From assembly GCA_000687655.1 (NCBI GenBank), contig JHWR01000012.1, forward strand, positions 35,517 to 99,516: a DNA stretch of 64,000 bases, written 5' to 3'. Both the position numbers and the translations under genes were made by a program. The notes beneath the pieces are model-generated. The model had not been told where the DNA came from and ran no database searches. It worked only from the letters and a program-made list of their open reading frames with translations. Shown piece by piece: positions 16,981 to 25,338 of this stretch. Source of the stretch: Lachnospiraceae bacterium YSB2008 (GTDB lineage: Bacteria > Bacillota > Clostridia > Lachnospirales > Lachnospiraceae). Positions within the stretch are counted from its first letter, which is position 1, and the number at the start of each line of letters is the position of its first letter.

Positions 16981-17307
16981 ATGCCGGAAATTGATCTCAA
17001 ATCATTAAGCCAGGCTGAAAGGCTTCTTGACATGGCGGCATATCTTTCAAGGGTAAGGAGTGCATCTGCAAAAGACCTCTCAGAAAGATATGGCGTAAGT
17101 ATTGCGACAGTTTTCAGGGATAAGAATGCCCTTTATGACATCCTCGGAATCTTTTTTGTGAATTCAAGAGGGCAGCACATCGAAGTGGCGGAGGAATGGC
17201 ACTTCAAATACATTCCTCTTTTAGTAGAACAGAGAAGGGCCGTTATCCGTGCGATTGAGGAGACGGATGATGAGACACAGAAGAAGCTGTTAAGATCGAT
17301 TTTATAA
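16981..17307 (+). CDS. DeoR-type HTH regulator of mobile element
   Basis: A 108-residue protein; ATG 16981 is six bases after GGAGG (16970-16974). Residues about 10-60 form a winged helix-turn-helix of DeoR/HTH_11 style (AERLLDMAAYLSRVRSASAK, then LSERYGVSIATVFRDKNAL). The remainder is a short helical tail. There is no ligand-binding domain, so it is probably a local repressor of element genes. Short proteins of this kind sit near integrases in Lachnospiraceae elements. It is followed by about 350 bases without a clear gene. Confidence 0.8.
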   Translation: MPEIDLKSLSQAERLLDMAAYLSRVRSASAKDLSERYGVSIATVFRDKNALYDILGIFFVNSRGQHIEVAEEWHFKYIPLLVEQRRAVIRAIEETDDETQKKLLRSIL

Positions 17308-17657
17308 GCGCGATGTCTTGTCGCTTATGGTTCAACATCGGCGGCAAGACTCCTTCATTAAGTGAGCAAGCAGATGATAACTGAATACTGTAGATAATAA
17401 TACTGGACGTTCGTGGACAGAAGAGCCGCAAGAAACAGATGCGCTATGACTACATATTATAAGTATGAGCGAGGAAACATCGTACGTAAGGCAGGTACTG
17501 TGGCGGTACCGGGGCGAAGACGCTGTTCATTGATAATGATACTTCCATGTGTACATGACTGACATGTGGTCCGACGGGGGACGGTGCGAATCCGATGTGG
17601 GCTGAGCCAACAGCCACCAGTATATATTAAAAAGATTATTTGAAGAGGTGAACGATT
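17308..17657. other. intergenic stretch with cobalamin-box-like motif
   Basis: No confident gene. A 38-codon frame from ATG 17446 to 17562 (MTTYYKYERGNIVRKAGTVA...) has no good ribosome site. A GC-rich segment at about 17565-17620 holds GGTGCGAATCC, the core of a B12 box, followed by GTGGGCTG / CAGCCAC, which can pair. A degenerate or variant structured RNA is possible. AACTGAATACTGTAG at 17379-17393 repeats a segment at 16522-16536. Confidence 0.4.
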
Positions 17658-17825
17658 ATGCCGAAGCAAAAGGAAAAGAAGCTGGACAGAAGGATGAAGT
17701 ACAGTATGTTCCTACATTTTCTGAATCAGTTGAGAAAAGAGGACCTTATAAATGATGATGAGTATCAGAGAATCCTTGTAAAAATCAGAAAGGATTTTGG
17801 CGTATTATCGGAATTAACATATTGA
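17658..17825 (+). CDS. SHOCT-like small protein
   Basis: A 55-residue basic protein from ATG 17658 with AAGAGGTG upstream (about 17644-17651), ending at TGA 17823-17825. The pattern LRKEDLINDDEYQRILVKIRKDFG matches the short C-terminal SHOCT helix pair in which a loop residue pair and D-E-Y introduce a second helix. Genes of this size and form often precede large serine recombinases in Firmicute mobile elements. The function is unknown; it may assist the recombinase. Confidence 0.7.
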   Translation: MPKQKEKKLDRRMKYSMFLHFLNQLRKEDLINDDEYQRILVKIRKDFGVLSELTY

Positions 17826-17891
17826 TATTATAAATGTATTCTGCTAAAATTATATATAGGAATTAACAAATGAATACAAAAGGGGTTTCAT

Positions 17892-19733
17892 ATGGAAGTT
17901 CAGACTATTAAGGCAACTCATCCAGTAGATAAATTATCTGAGGGAAATATAAGAGACAAGCTTCGTGTTGCAGCATATTGTCGGGTAAGCACAGATGAGG
18001 AAGAACAGCATAAAAGCTATACTTCAATGGTAAAGTACTATACGGATTATATAAAGAGCAAAGATGAGTGGATCTTTGCCGGAGTATATGCTGATGAAGC
18101 AACTACTGGGACAAGCGTTACTAAACGTGTCCATTTTCAGGAATTGATAGACGCCTGCATGAACGGTGAGATTGATCTAGTACTGGCCAAAAGCCTTTCA
18201 AGATTCGCAAGAAATACATATGATACGTTGAAGTATGTAAGGATGCTGAAGGAAAAAGGGGTGGCTATCTATTTCGAAGTTGAAAAGATAAACACCATGA
18301 AGGATGGAGAGTTCCTCATGACTATATTGAGTTCTGTGGCACAGCAGGAAGTTGAGAATACCTCTGCTAATGTGAAAAAAGGTCTCAAGATGAGGATGAA
18401 GCGAGGGGAATTGATAGGTTTTAACAATTGCCTAGGATATGATTATGATAAGGTAGAACATAAGCTGATAATTAACGAGGAAGGAGCACGGATTGTAAGA
18501 TATATCTTTGAAAGATATGTTACTGGTGTTGGAAGCAGAACGATAGCCAGAGAATTAAATGAACAAGGATACGTAACGCTAAGAGGTAATCCGTGGAATG
18601 GCTCTGGAGTTTTAGGAATATTGAAGAATGAAAAGTACAAAGGTGATTTATTATTAGGTAAGACTATTACTGTAAGCCCGCTCACTAAAAGAAGGGTAAA
18701 GAATAAAGGTGAGGAGGATCAGTACTATGTAGAAGATCATCATGAACCTATAATATCAGAGGAGCTTTTTGAACAGGCTAAAAGAATAAGAGAAGGAAGA
18801 AATGTCAACAGAGACACTGTTATTCCGGGAAAGAGAATTTGTTATAGCAGAAAATATGCATTCAGTGGAATGATTGACTGTGGCTTTTGTGGCGAAGTTT
18901 ATACCAGGCGAAGCTGGCACGGAGGCAGCGCTTATAAAAAAGTAATATGGACATGTTCAGCGTTAGTGAAAGGGTGTAAACAATTATGTCCGAATAGCAA
19001 AGCTATTCATGAAGAGATTATAGAGCAAGCTTTTCTTGAATCATATAAGTTGCTATATAGTAGTAACAAAGGCGTGGTGGATGAATTCCTAGATAAGGTT
19101 GAGGAATCACTTGGTGATAAAGCTATTAAGAATAAACTGAAAAAAAACAAAAGTAAAATAAACGAGAACAAGAAAAAGAGAAAAGCATTATTAGAAAAGT
19201 ATATAGATGGAAATGTAGACGAAGAATTATACAAAGAAACAGATAATGAATATATTGAAACGATAAATGATTTAGAGGAGGAGAGAAAAACACTGGCTGG
19301 CCAGCTGGATAATGAAGAGTCACTAAAAGAACGATTGGTTTCATTCAGAAAGGCTCTATCAAGTAATATGGTTCCAACAGAGTTTGATAGAGCGATTTTT
19401 GAAAGTGTAGTTGAAAGAATCATTATAGGTGGCTATGATGAACAAGGAAATAAAGATCCCTATAAAATAACATTTATATATAAGACCGGATTTCCTGACA
19501 GCATAGATAATGCAAAGGACCGGTTTGGAAAGAGAAGACGTAGGAAAAAATCATTAGATTTATTAAGAGCTAATGAATTGAAAAAGAAGTCCTATGATGC
19601 CCGAGGAGGACTCGATGATGGCAATGAAGAAATGCATTCAAATATCATTGACGACGATAAGAAAATGCATTCTAATCTTAATGACGACACATGTCGAGAC
19701 CATCGCGCTGATCGAACGGATCAAAAATGCTAA
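17892..19733 (+). CDS. large serine recombinase
   Basis: A 613-residue large serine recombinase. ATG 17892 follows AAAGGGG. The catalytic domain begins at about residue 25 with RVAAYCRVSTDEEEQ, serine 34 being the nucleophile, followed by KSLSRFARN and the FLMTILSSVAQQE helix. A recombinase domain (GFNNCLGYDYD, then RTIARELNEQGY) and a zinc ribbon (IDCGFCGEVYTRR at about 334, WTC...GCKQLCPN) follow. A long coiled-coil (about 410-480) controls synapsis. The tail from about 560 is unusually basic then acidic with two EMHSN/KMHSN repeats. The 3' end overlaps the proposed attachment core at 19691-19700. Confidence 0.95.
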   Translation: MEVQTIKATHPVDKLSEGNIRDKLRVAAYCRVSTDEEEQHKSYTSMVKYYTDYIKSKDEWIFAGVYADEATTGTSVTKRVHFQELIDACMNGEIDLVLAKSLSRFARNTYDTLKYVRMLKEKGVAIYFEVEKINTMKDGEFLMTILSSVAQQEVENTSANVKKGLKMRMKRGELIGFNNCLGYDYDKVEHKLIINEEGARIVRYIFERYVTGVGSRTIARELNEQGYVTLRGNPWNGSGVLGILKNEKYKGDLLLGKTITVSPLTKRRVKNKGEEDQYYVEDHHEPIISEELFEQAKRIREGRNVNRDTVIPGKRICYSRKYAFSGMIDCGFCGEVYTRRSWHGGSAYKKVIWTCSALVKGCKQLCPNSKAIHEEIIEQAFLESYKLLYSSNKGVVDEFLDKVEESLGDKAIKNKLKKNKSKINENKKKRKALLEKYIDGNVDEELYKETDNEYIETINDLEEERKTLAGQLDNEESLKERLVSFRKALSSNMVPTEFDRAIFESVVERIIIGGYDEQGNKDPYKITFIYKTGFPDSIDNAKDRFGKRRRRKKSLDLLRANELKKKSYDARGGLDDGNEEMHSNIIDDDKKMHSNLNDDTCRDHRADRTDQKC

Positions 19734-19755
19734 AGACCATATACAAATCTCCTGA
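19681..19755 (+). pseudogene. possible rlmD/rumA 3' fragment (attachment site)
   Basis: In the +1 frame relative to the recombinase the sequence reads MTTHVETIALIERIKNAKD and stops at 19755. TTHVET(V/I)xL is the conserved C-terminus of RlmD/RumA-type 23S rRNA uracil-5-methyltransferases, a known integration target of Firmicute elements. The 10-base core ATGTCGAGAC (19691-19700) recurs at 21880-21889. The residues after HVETIAL are less typical, so this could be an element-encoded mimic. Confidence 0.45.
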
Positions 19756-19918
19756 TGAGTGGTTTATGGAAGCGGTACGGATGACTGAAAAGCCTGTATT
19801 TGCGAGCATGACACGAATCGTATCATGGATGTTACGATACGTTTCTTTTCTTATTCATGGTTCTTTGATACTTTTTATGTTGCCGACAGGCAATATCGTA
19901 TGAAAGGACAAAGAGAAC

Positions 19919-20599
19919 ATGAGGGAAAAAAGAAATCTGCTGACAGGGATTGTCCTGATCGGTGCTTTTGCACTGTGGACTGTTTTGATTCAGTATGTCG
20001 ATGTGCAGACTGTGGGACAGAATGAGACGAAAATCGGGTTTGCTGCTTTTAATGTATGGTTCCATCAGCTGACGGGTGTGCACATGACGCTCTATACGAT
20101 TACAGACTGGTTGGGGCTTGTTCCCATATTTATATGTCTGTGTTTTGGCGTGATGGGGTTGGTGCAGCTGATAAAAAGGCGTAGCCTGTTAAGGGTTGAT
20201 GCGGATATCCTGTTATTGGGTGTTTATTATGTGCTGGTTATAGCCTGCTACCTGATCTTTGAGATGATCCCGATCAATTACAGACCGATTCTGATAGAGG
20301 GAAGGCTGGAAGCATCCTATCCGTCATCAACGACTTTGCTGGTACTGAGTGTGATGCCGACATTGATGTTTCAAGCATATAGGAGAGTAGAAAAGCCTTT
20401 GATCAGAAAAGCGACTGCAGTGTTTGTAATTGCCTTTTCGATGTTTATGGTGATCGGAAGGCTGATTTCAGGGGTACATTGGGTGACTGATATAATTGGC
20501 TCCGTATTATTAAGTTCGGGTGTGTTTATGTTGTATTGGTCAGCTGTTTTGTATACGGACAAGGCTAAGAGAACTGACAGGAGTAAAGATGGAATTTAA
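19919..20599 (+). CDS. PAP2 family phosphatase
   Basis: A 226-residue membrane protein with about five or six hydrophobic spans and the three PAP2 lipid-phosphatase motifs. Motif 1 is reduced to NYRPILIEG (about 120), motif 2 is YPSSTTLL (usually PSGH, here the His is replaced) and motif 3 is GRLISGVHWVTDIIG (about 180-194), complete with Arg, His and Asp. It probably dephosphorylates a lipid pyrophosphate at the outer membrane face. The loss of the motif 2 histidine may alter activity. Its end overlaps the following regulator gene by 11 bases. Confidence 0.88.
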   Translation: MREKRNLLTGIVLIGAFALWTVLIQYVDVQTVGQNETKIGFAAFNVWFHQLTGVHMTLYTITDWLGLVPIFICLCFGVMGLVQLIKRRSLLRVDADILLLGVYYVLVIACYLIFEMIPINYRPILIEGRLEASYPSSTTLLVLSVMPTLMFQAYRRVEKPLIRKATAVFVIAFSMFMVIGRLISGVHWVTDIIGSVLLSSGVFMLYWSAVLYTDKAKRTDRSKDGI

Positions 20600-21197
20600 T
20601 GAAAAACTACAGGAATTAAGAAAATCCAGATCAATGACGCAGGAAGAACTGGCAGAGGCTCTGTTTGTTTCAAGAACTGCAATCTCAAAATGGGAACAGG
20701 GTCGTGGTTATCCAAGCCTGGATTCGCTAAAAGAAATATCGAAGTTCTTTTCTGTGTCGATTGATGATCTGATCTGCTCGGAGGAAATCATTTCTGCGGC
20801 GGCAGATGAGAAGAAAGAGTGCGTGGATAAGTACATATCCCTGATCTGTAATATGCTGGATATATTTTTGGTATTGCTGCTGTTTCTGCCCGTATTCGGA
20901 AACGGAACAGATAGTCAGGCTTCGGTATCGCTGTATGCGATCACTGCTATAAGTGCATGGATCAAAATAATTTTTGCTGCCTTGATTGGCGTGACTGTTC
21001 TGAACGGTATCTGCGGAGTTATCATCAGCCATTTTGGAAAGCCGGTCTGGAATCGTCATCGGCTTGTGACGGGAATGGTGCTCTCCATAGCATGTGCAGC
21101 GGTATTTATTCTGACAAGACAGCCTTATGCAGGCATCATCTGTCTGGATATTCTGGTAGTGAAGAGATTGCTGATCGGAAAAGGGAAGAGCTTATAA
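20589..21197 (+). CDS. XRE-family regulator with membrane segments
   Basis: A 202-residue protein starting at ATG 20589, five bases after AGGAG (20579-20583). Residues 1-65 are a Cro/C1-type helix-turn-helix (KLQELRKSRSMTQEELAEAL, then VSRTAISKWEQGRGYPSL). The rest carries about four hydrophobic spans. Membrane-tethered XRE regulators of this layout are common in Clostridia beside transporters and phosphatases and probably respond to envelope signals. It overlaps the PAP2 gene by 11 bases, suggesting one transcript and regulation of its neighbour. Confidence 0.9.
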   Translation: MEFNEKLQELRKSRSMTQEELAEALFVSRTAISKWEQGRGYPSLDSLKEISKFFSVSIDDLICSEEIISAAADEKKECVDKYISLICNMLDIFLVLLLFLPVFGNGTDSQASVSLYAITAISAWIKIIFAALIGVTVLNGICGVIISHFGKPVWNRHRLVTGMVLSIACAAVFILTRQPYAGIICLDILVVKRLLIGKGKSL

Positions 21198-21240
21198 TAA
21201 TCTAAAATGTCTAAAATGAATAGTTTACGGGGAAAACGAG

Positions 21241-21870
21241 ATGAATACAAACGATTATAGGATACGATTAGAGACGGAAGAAGATTACAGGGCTGTTGAG
21301 AACCTTGTAAGAGAATCGTTCTGGAATGTTTACCGTCCGGGATGCAGTGAGCATTATGTAATTCATGTACTAAGGGATGATCCTGCATTTGTGAAGGAAC
21401 TGGATTTTGTCATGGAGCAGGATGGGAAACTGATTGGACAGAACATGTTCATGAGGACAATCATCGATGCTGATGACGGAAGAGAAATCCCGGTTCTTAC
21501 AATGGGTCCAATAGGAATCGCTCCGGAATTGAAGCGCAAGGGTTACGGTAAGGCTATACTGGATTACTCTTTGGAGAAAGCAACTGAAATGGGCTTCGGA
21601 GCTGTCCTTTTTGAGGGCAACATCGGATTCTATGGCAAGAGTGGTTTCGATTATGCCGGCAAGTTTGGCATACGTTATCACGATCTGCCGGAGGATGCAG
21701 ATTCGTCATTCTTTCTCTGTAAGGAACTGATCCCGGGATATCTTGATGAAATCACCGGCGTGTATCAGACTCCGCAGGGTTATTATGTGAAAGATGAAGA
21801 TGTGGATGAATTCGACAAGGGGTTTCCGCCGAAAGAAAAACTGAAACTGCCGGGGCAAATATTTGGCTAA
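21241..21870 (+). CDS. GNAT N-acetyltransferase
   Basis: A 209-residue GNAT-fold protein. The acetyl-CoA loop is PIGIAPELKRKGYGKAILD (about 97-115), with the R/Q-x-x-G-x-G/A pattern reading KRKGYG, followed by the FYGKSGFDYAG motif 4 strand. It is of the YhbS-like predicted N-acetyltransferase type with a C-terminal extension. The substrate cannot be read from sequence. ATG 21241 follows GGGGAAAACGAG. Its stop lies directly against a second rlmD-like 3' tail. Confidence 0.88.
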   Translation: MNTNDYRIRLETEEDYRAVENLVRESFWNVYRPGCSEHYVIHVLRDDPAFVKELDFVMEQDGKLIGQNMFMRTIIDADDGREIPVLTMGPIGIAPELKRKGYGKAILDYSLEKATEMGFGAVLFEGNIGFYGKSGFDYAGKFGIRYHDLPEDADSSFFLCKELIPGYLDEITGVYQTPQGYYVKDEDVDEFDKGFPPKEKLKLPGQIFG

Positions 21871-21872
21871 AC

Positions 21873-21914
21873 GAAAACGATGTCGAGACGGTCTGTCTGC
21901 TGACACATTCTTGA
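21873..21914 (+). pseudogene. rlmD/rumA 3' tail, second attachment core
   Basis: The bases just after the acetyltransferase stop read NENDVETVCLLTHS then stop (21912-21914). (H/D)VETVCLLT is the standard C-terminus of RlmD/RumA methyltransferases. It shares ATGTCGAGAC (21880-21889) with the site at the end of the large recombinase. No rlmD body lies upstream in the window, so this is a displaced tail. Confidence 0.55.
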
Positions 21915-22028
21915 AGCCAGATGGAACTGTAGTTACCAGATTCACACCAATTGCGCCGTTGTTAATATGCGTTGCTTGCGGCAACGGACCAGCCCATTGT
22001 AACATGACTGCGAAAGGAGGCGTTTGCC

Positions 22029-22541
22029 ATGTTAAGCGAAAACATCAAGACATTAAGAAAAGCAAAGGGTCTTTCTCAAGAGGAACTCGCAGTCAAACTG
22101 AATGTGGTCAGACAAACGATTTCCAAATGGGAGCAAGGCCGGTCGGTTCCGGATTCCGAGTTGTTGCTTGCGTTATCTGAAGCATTGGAAACACCCGTCA
22201 GCACTTTGCTGGGAGAGGCTGTTACAGAGCCGGAAGCGGATGATCTGAAATCCATTTCTCAAAAGTTGGAGGTGATCAACCTTCAGCTTTCCAAAAGACA
22301 ACAGTTATGGAGAAAAATAGCACATTGGCTTTTTATTTTCCTTGCGGTCATCATCGTGCTGATTACAGTAGTATTGTTTTCCCTGAGCAGCCCGTACCTG
22401 GGATGGAATTATAACGATCCGGAAACGGCAGTGCTGGGAACGATTTTCCACTCCTTTGAGTGGGCATTTGTTCGTATTGCTCCGTTCGTCCTGATTGGAT
22501 CAATTATCGGAATCGTCATGACAAGAAGGAAAGACAGATGA
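22029..22541 (+). CDS. XRE-family regulator with two membrane spans
   Basis: A 170-residue protein from ATG 22029, eight bases after AAAGGAGG (22013-22020). The N-terminal Cro/C1 helix-turn-helix (LRKAKGLSQEELAVKLNVVR, then QTISKWEQGRSVPDSELL) is followed by a short linker and two hydrophobic helices (about 98-118 and 138-163). It overlaps the downstream methyltransferase by four bases (ATGA), so the two are translationally coupled and probably work together. Confidence 0.92.
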   Translation: MLSENIKTLRKAKGLSQEELAVKLNVVRQTISKWEQGRSVPDSELLLALSEALETPVSTLLGEAVTEPEADDLKSISQKLEVINLQLSKRQQLWRKIAHWLFIFLAVIIVLITVVLFSLSSPYLGWNYNDPETAVLGTIFHSFEWAFVRIAPFVLIGSIIGIVMTRRKDR

Positions 22542-23323
22542 ATGAAGTGAATAAAACACTGTATATTCCGCTGTATGGAAAATCAAAGGTGAGCCAACAG
22601 GGAATTATTCTGAACGATCCCTCGGCGGAGAGAATATGGAAAGAAGAAGCCTTCCCAATTCGAGGCAAGTCCAGATCAAAATGGCTTGCTTACAATATGG
22701 CTATGAGAGCCCGTGTGTTCGACGACTGGACAGATAGTATGCTGCAACGGAGCCGCGATGCGTTGGTACTTCATATTGGGTGCGGACTTGACAGTAGGCA
22801 TATGAGGGTAAAAACTTCCTGTTCTGAATGGGTGGATTGCGATTTTCCAGATGTCATAGAGATTCGAAAGAAGTATTTTCGGGAAAATGAAACGTATCAT
22901 ATGATGGCGTTGGATGCGTCCAGACCTGAACAGATTGAATTGCTCCCGGATTGTAATACAGCCATCGTTGTCCTTGAGGGACTGAGCATGTATCTGACTA
23001 ACAGCAAGGTACGAGGGTTGTTGCAAGCACTAGATAAAAAGTATCGGGAACTTCATATTCTGATGGATGTTTATACCGAATTCGGTGCCAGGGCATCGAA
23101 ATATAAAAATCCTGTCAATGAAGTTGGCGTTTCTAAACTGTATGGGATAGATGATATCGAGAGCATCACTGATGGACTTCGGGTCAGATTTGTAAAGGAA
23201 CACAGCTTTACGCCTGTTAGGCTGATCAAAGAGCTTACGTTAGTTGATAGGTTGTTTTTTTATCTGTTGTTTACGGGCAAGCTGTACCGAAAGATATACC
23301 GCCTGTACGAACTTAAGGCATAA
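22538..23323 (+). CDS. leucine carboxyl methyltransferase-like enzyme
   Basis: A 261-residue SAM-dependent methyltransferase of the LCM/PPM type. ATG 22538 overlaps the regulator stop. The signature KSRSKWLAYNMAMRARVFDDW (about 47-67, split here only for reading) precedes LVLHIGCGLDSRH (about 86-98), the SAM loop, and WVDCDFPDVIEIR (about 110). VVLEGLSMYLT marks the acceptor side. Bacterial members modify small molecules or polyketides rather than PP2A; the substrate here is unknown. Confidence 0.88.
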   Translation: MNEVNKTLYIPLYGKSKVSQQGIILNDPSAERIWKEEAFPIRGKSRSKWLAYNMAMRARVFDDWTDSMLQRSRDALVLHIGCGLDSRHMRVKTSCSEWVDCDFPDVIEIRKKYFRENETYHMMALDASRPEQIELLPDCNTAIVVLEGLSMYLTNSKVRGLLQALDKKYRELHILMDVYTEFGARASKYKNPVNEVGVSKLYGIDDIESITDGLRVRFVKEHSFTPVRLIKELTLVDRLFFYLLFTGKLYRKIYRLYELKA

Positions 23324-23470
23324 ATTCCAGCTTGTAGAAGTGCTCTGCTAAAGGAAACACAGTAGATTTCTTCGGTTGGGGGCGCTCTGGTTGGTAATTT
23401 CGCTTGTACTGTGGACATTCATTCTGATTATTCAAATGTATCGGTACAAGAATTAAGGAAGGAAATAAAA

Positions 23471-23944
23471 ATGGATATAAAAATACGGGAAGCAAAAAAA
23501 GAAGATTTAGACGCGTTACTTAAGCTTTACCTGTTTTTGCATGAAGACAGTATTCCGGAGCTGAATGCGCATCTTGAAAAAACATGGAATCAGATTATCG
23601 ATGATCCGAATCATCATCTCATCGTGAATGAAATTGATGGTCATATTGTTTCTTCCTGTGTATGCGTTATTATACTGAACCTGACAAGGAATGTGAGGCC
23701 ATATGCTTTTGTTGAAAATGTTGTAACACACGCTGATTACAGAGGCAATGGATATGCCGGAGAGTGTCTTGACTTTGCAAGAAAAATAGCTGAACAGGAG
23801 AACTGTTATAAGATGATGCTACTTACCGGTTCAAAGAAGCCGGAGACACTTCACTTTTATGAGAAGGCTGGTTATAACAGCAGTGATAAGACAGCTTTCA
23901 TACAGTGGATAGGGATGGATGAGAAAATAACATCAGAACGGTAA
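23471..23944 (+). CDS. GNAT N-acetyltransferase
   Basis: A 157-residue GNAT protein. The start is ATG 23471 after AAGGAAGG (23457-23464); the frame is open further upstream but without a ribosome site. It shows ENVVTHADYRGNGYAGECLD (about 81-100), the acetyl-CoA RGNGYA loop, and LTGSKKPETLHFYEKAGY near 120-138. It is probably a small-molecule or amino-group acetyltransferase. It is separated from the hydrolase gene by 11 bases and is likely co-transcribed with it. The 147 bases before it hold no recognisable gene. Confidence 0.92.
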   Translation: MDIKIREAKKEDLDALLKLYLFLHEDSIPELNAHLEKTWNQIIDDPNHHLIVNEIDGHIVSSCVCVIILNLTRNVRPYAFVENVVTHADYRGNGYAGECLDFARKIAEQENCYKMMLLTGSKKPETLHFYEKAGYNSSDKTAFIQWIGMDEKITSER

Positions 23945-23955
23945 AGGAGCATGAA

Positions 23956-24789
23956 ATGAACGATTATTTACGTGAAAGCCTAAGTTACTTCGGACTATAC
24001 AGAAAGATGTTCCAGGTAAAGAAAATATATAAGCCGGTAGAGATTTCCTATGGTAGTGATAAGGACCAGTATTTCCTATACTATGAACCTAAGAAGGTTA
24101 AGAGTGACAAGATTATTGTCTGGGTTCATGGTGGAGGTTGGAATGCAGGAAATCCAAAATTCTTTGATTATGTTGGTCAGTGCGTCTGCAATCAGGGGTA
24201 CCGATTTGTTTCGTTGGGCTACAGATTGTCTCCAAAGTATAAATACCCCTGTCAGATCAGGGATGTCTGTGAGGCATATAATACTGCAATCAGTTACTTG
24301 AAAGATAAAGGGGTTAATACATCAAAGATTATTATAGCTGGACCATCTGCCGGAGCACACCTGACATCAATTATGTGTTACTGCCGGAAGGTTCAGAAAA
24401 AGTATGGAGTTGATGTTTCAAACATAATTGGTTTTATCGGCTCCGGCGGACCATACAGTTTTAGAGATGATCAAGGCCTGACTCTCAAACTGCTGCTGGA
24501 CCAGCTGTTCAGGAAAGGTTATAACCGGAGAAACGGGGAACCCGTGGCATTGATGTCAAAGAACAACATCCCTATGCTTCTTATCCAGAGTAAACATGAT
24601 GGACTGCTTGAATATGCCTGCGCTGAAGATTTCGCCCAAAAGGCAAAAGAATTGGGCAATTCGTGTGAGCTTTATAGCGTAGTGGATAAGAAGAATACGC
24701 ATTCATGGTATACTGCTGGAATGTTTATGGAGACCAGAGAAGAGAATAAGGGCTTGGATAAATTCTTTTCATGGATAGAGGAACGATAA
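23956..24789 (+). CDS. alpha/beta hydrolase, HSL-type esterase
   Basis: A 277-residue esterase/lipase of the hormone-sensitive lipase-like type. ATG 23956 is six bases after AAAGGAG (23943-23949). The oxyanion motif HGGGWNAG is at about 57-64, the nucleophile elbow GPSAGAH at about 132-138 (Ser 134), and the acid and base are likely HDGLLEY (about 214) and NTHSWY (about 249). It has no signal peptide, so it is probably cytoplasmic. The substrate is unknown. Its 3' end meets the convergent DinB-like gene with 21 bases between. Confidence 0.93.
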   Translation: MNDYLRESLSYFGLYRKMFQVKKIYKPVEISYGSDKDQYFLYYEPKKVKSDKIIVWVHGGGWNAGNPKFFDYVGQCVCNQGYRFVSLGYRLSPKYKYPCQIRDVCEAYNTAISYLKDKGVNTSKIIIAGPSAGAHLTSIMCYCRKVQKKYGVDVSNIIGFIGSGGPYSFRDDQGLTLKLLLDQLFRKGYNRRNGEPVALMSKNNIPMLLIQSKHDGLLEYACAEDFAQKAKELGNSCELYSVVDKKNTHSWYTAGMFMETREENKGLDKFFSWIEER

Positions 24790-24810
24790 GTACTAATTAA
24801 GATATGATTA

Positions 24811-25338
24811 TTAATTTGCGGTAACCTGTCCCTTGCGATAACGTCCAAAGAAGATACCGTCGTCAACATATTTGTCAGTTTCCGAAACCCACATTGGGAA
24901 TTTACCGGTTGCGACTGCAGTCTGTCCATTCAACATTCCTGTATGGAATGACAGATGTCTGTATTGGCGGAGAACAAGCTCCATACGTGTGTAGATGCAT
25001 TTCTCCGGCTTTTCGTACAACATATCATCAGTAAGTGAATCGAGATATTCCATAGTTTTCTTCTCTATTTGATCCAGGTAAGACAAGAGATCTTCGTCTG
25101 ATAAAACAACACTTGTCGGATTATCGGGATTATCCATTCCATCCTCGTGAAATGAAGGCTCTTCATAAACAAATGGATTGATAAACCATTTATCGGCTGA
25201 GTGAAGTGCATGATATGCCCATCTCCAGCAAGGGGATCCACAACAGAGTGCATCCCTGTCGTAGGTCTGTATGGAAGTGCGGATATTCAGGAAATTTGGT
25301 TTTACAGTGTCTTTAATTATCATACATAATTCATTCAT
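24811..25338 (-). CDS. DinB-like protein
   Basis: A 175-residue DinB/DUF664-like four-helix bundle protein on the minus strand. Start ATG at 25338 follows AAGGGGGA on that strand. Candidate metal histidines lie in WRWAYHALHSADKW (about 39-52) and QYRHLSFHTGMLNG (about 127-140), the spacing of the family. DinB-like proteins act as metal-dependent, thiol-linked transferases or hydrolases, but most clostridial members are uncharacterised. It is divergently transcribed from the LysR-type gene, which may control it. Confidence 0.8.
   Translation of the reverse strand: MNELCMIIKDTVKPNFLNIRTSIQTYDRDALCCGSPCWRWAYHALHSADKWFINPFVYEEPSFHEDGMDNPDNPTSVVLSDEDLLSYLDQIEKKTMEYLDSLTDDMLYEKPEKCIYTRMELVLRQYRHLSFHTGMLNGQTAVATGKFPMWVSETDKYVDDGIFFGRYRKGQVTAN

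Larger units (their letters stand above)
16981..19755 (+). mobile_element. right end of a serine-recombinase integrative element
   Basis: The order HTH regulator, structured intergenic stretch, SHOCT-like small gene and large serine recombinase is a common terminal block of Firmicute integrative and conjugative elements. The recombinase 3' end overlaps a frame resembling the C-terminus of 23S rRNA uracil methyltransferase (rlmD/rumA), a known target of such elements. The left boundary was not found and may lie before the window, so whether the defence genes belong to this element is open. Confidence 0.5.

Noticed and set aside
17446..17562. 38-codon frame MTTYYKYERG in the mobile element
   Set aside because: No ribosome site, and its GC-rich end overlaps the structured segment; kept only as a note in the intergenic entry.
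17570..17620. possible tRNA suggested by GGTGCGAATCC, which resembles a T-loop
   Set aside because: No matching acceptor stem, anticodon arm or D-loop could be built.
19727..19903. 58-codon frame after the recombinase with a hydrophobic stretch
   Set aside because: It overlaps the recombinase and the proposed rlmD tail, has no ribosome site, and shows no resemblance to known proteins.
21863..22180. 105-codon frame after the acetyltransferase gene
   Set aside because: It overlaps the well-supported XRE gene at 22029 in another frame and lacks a ribosome site.
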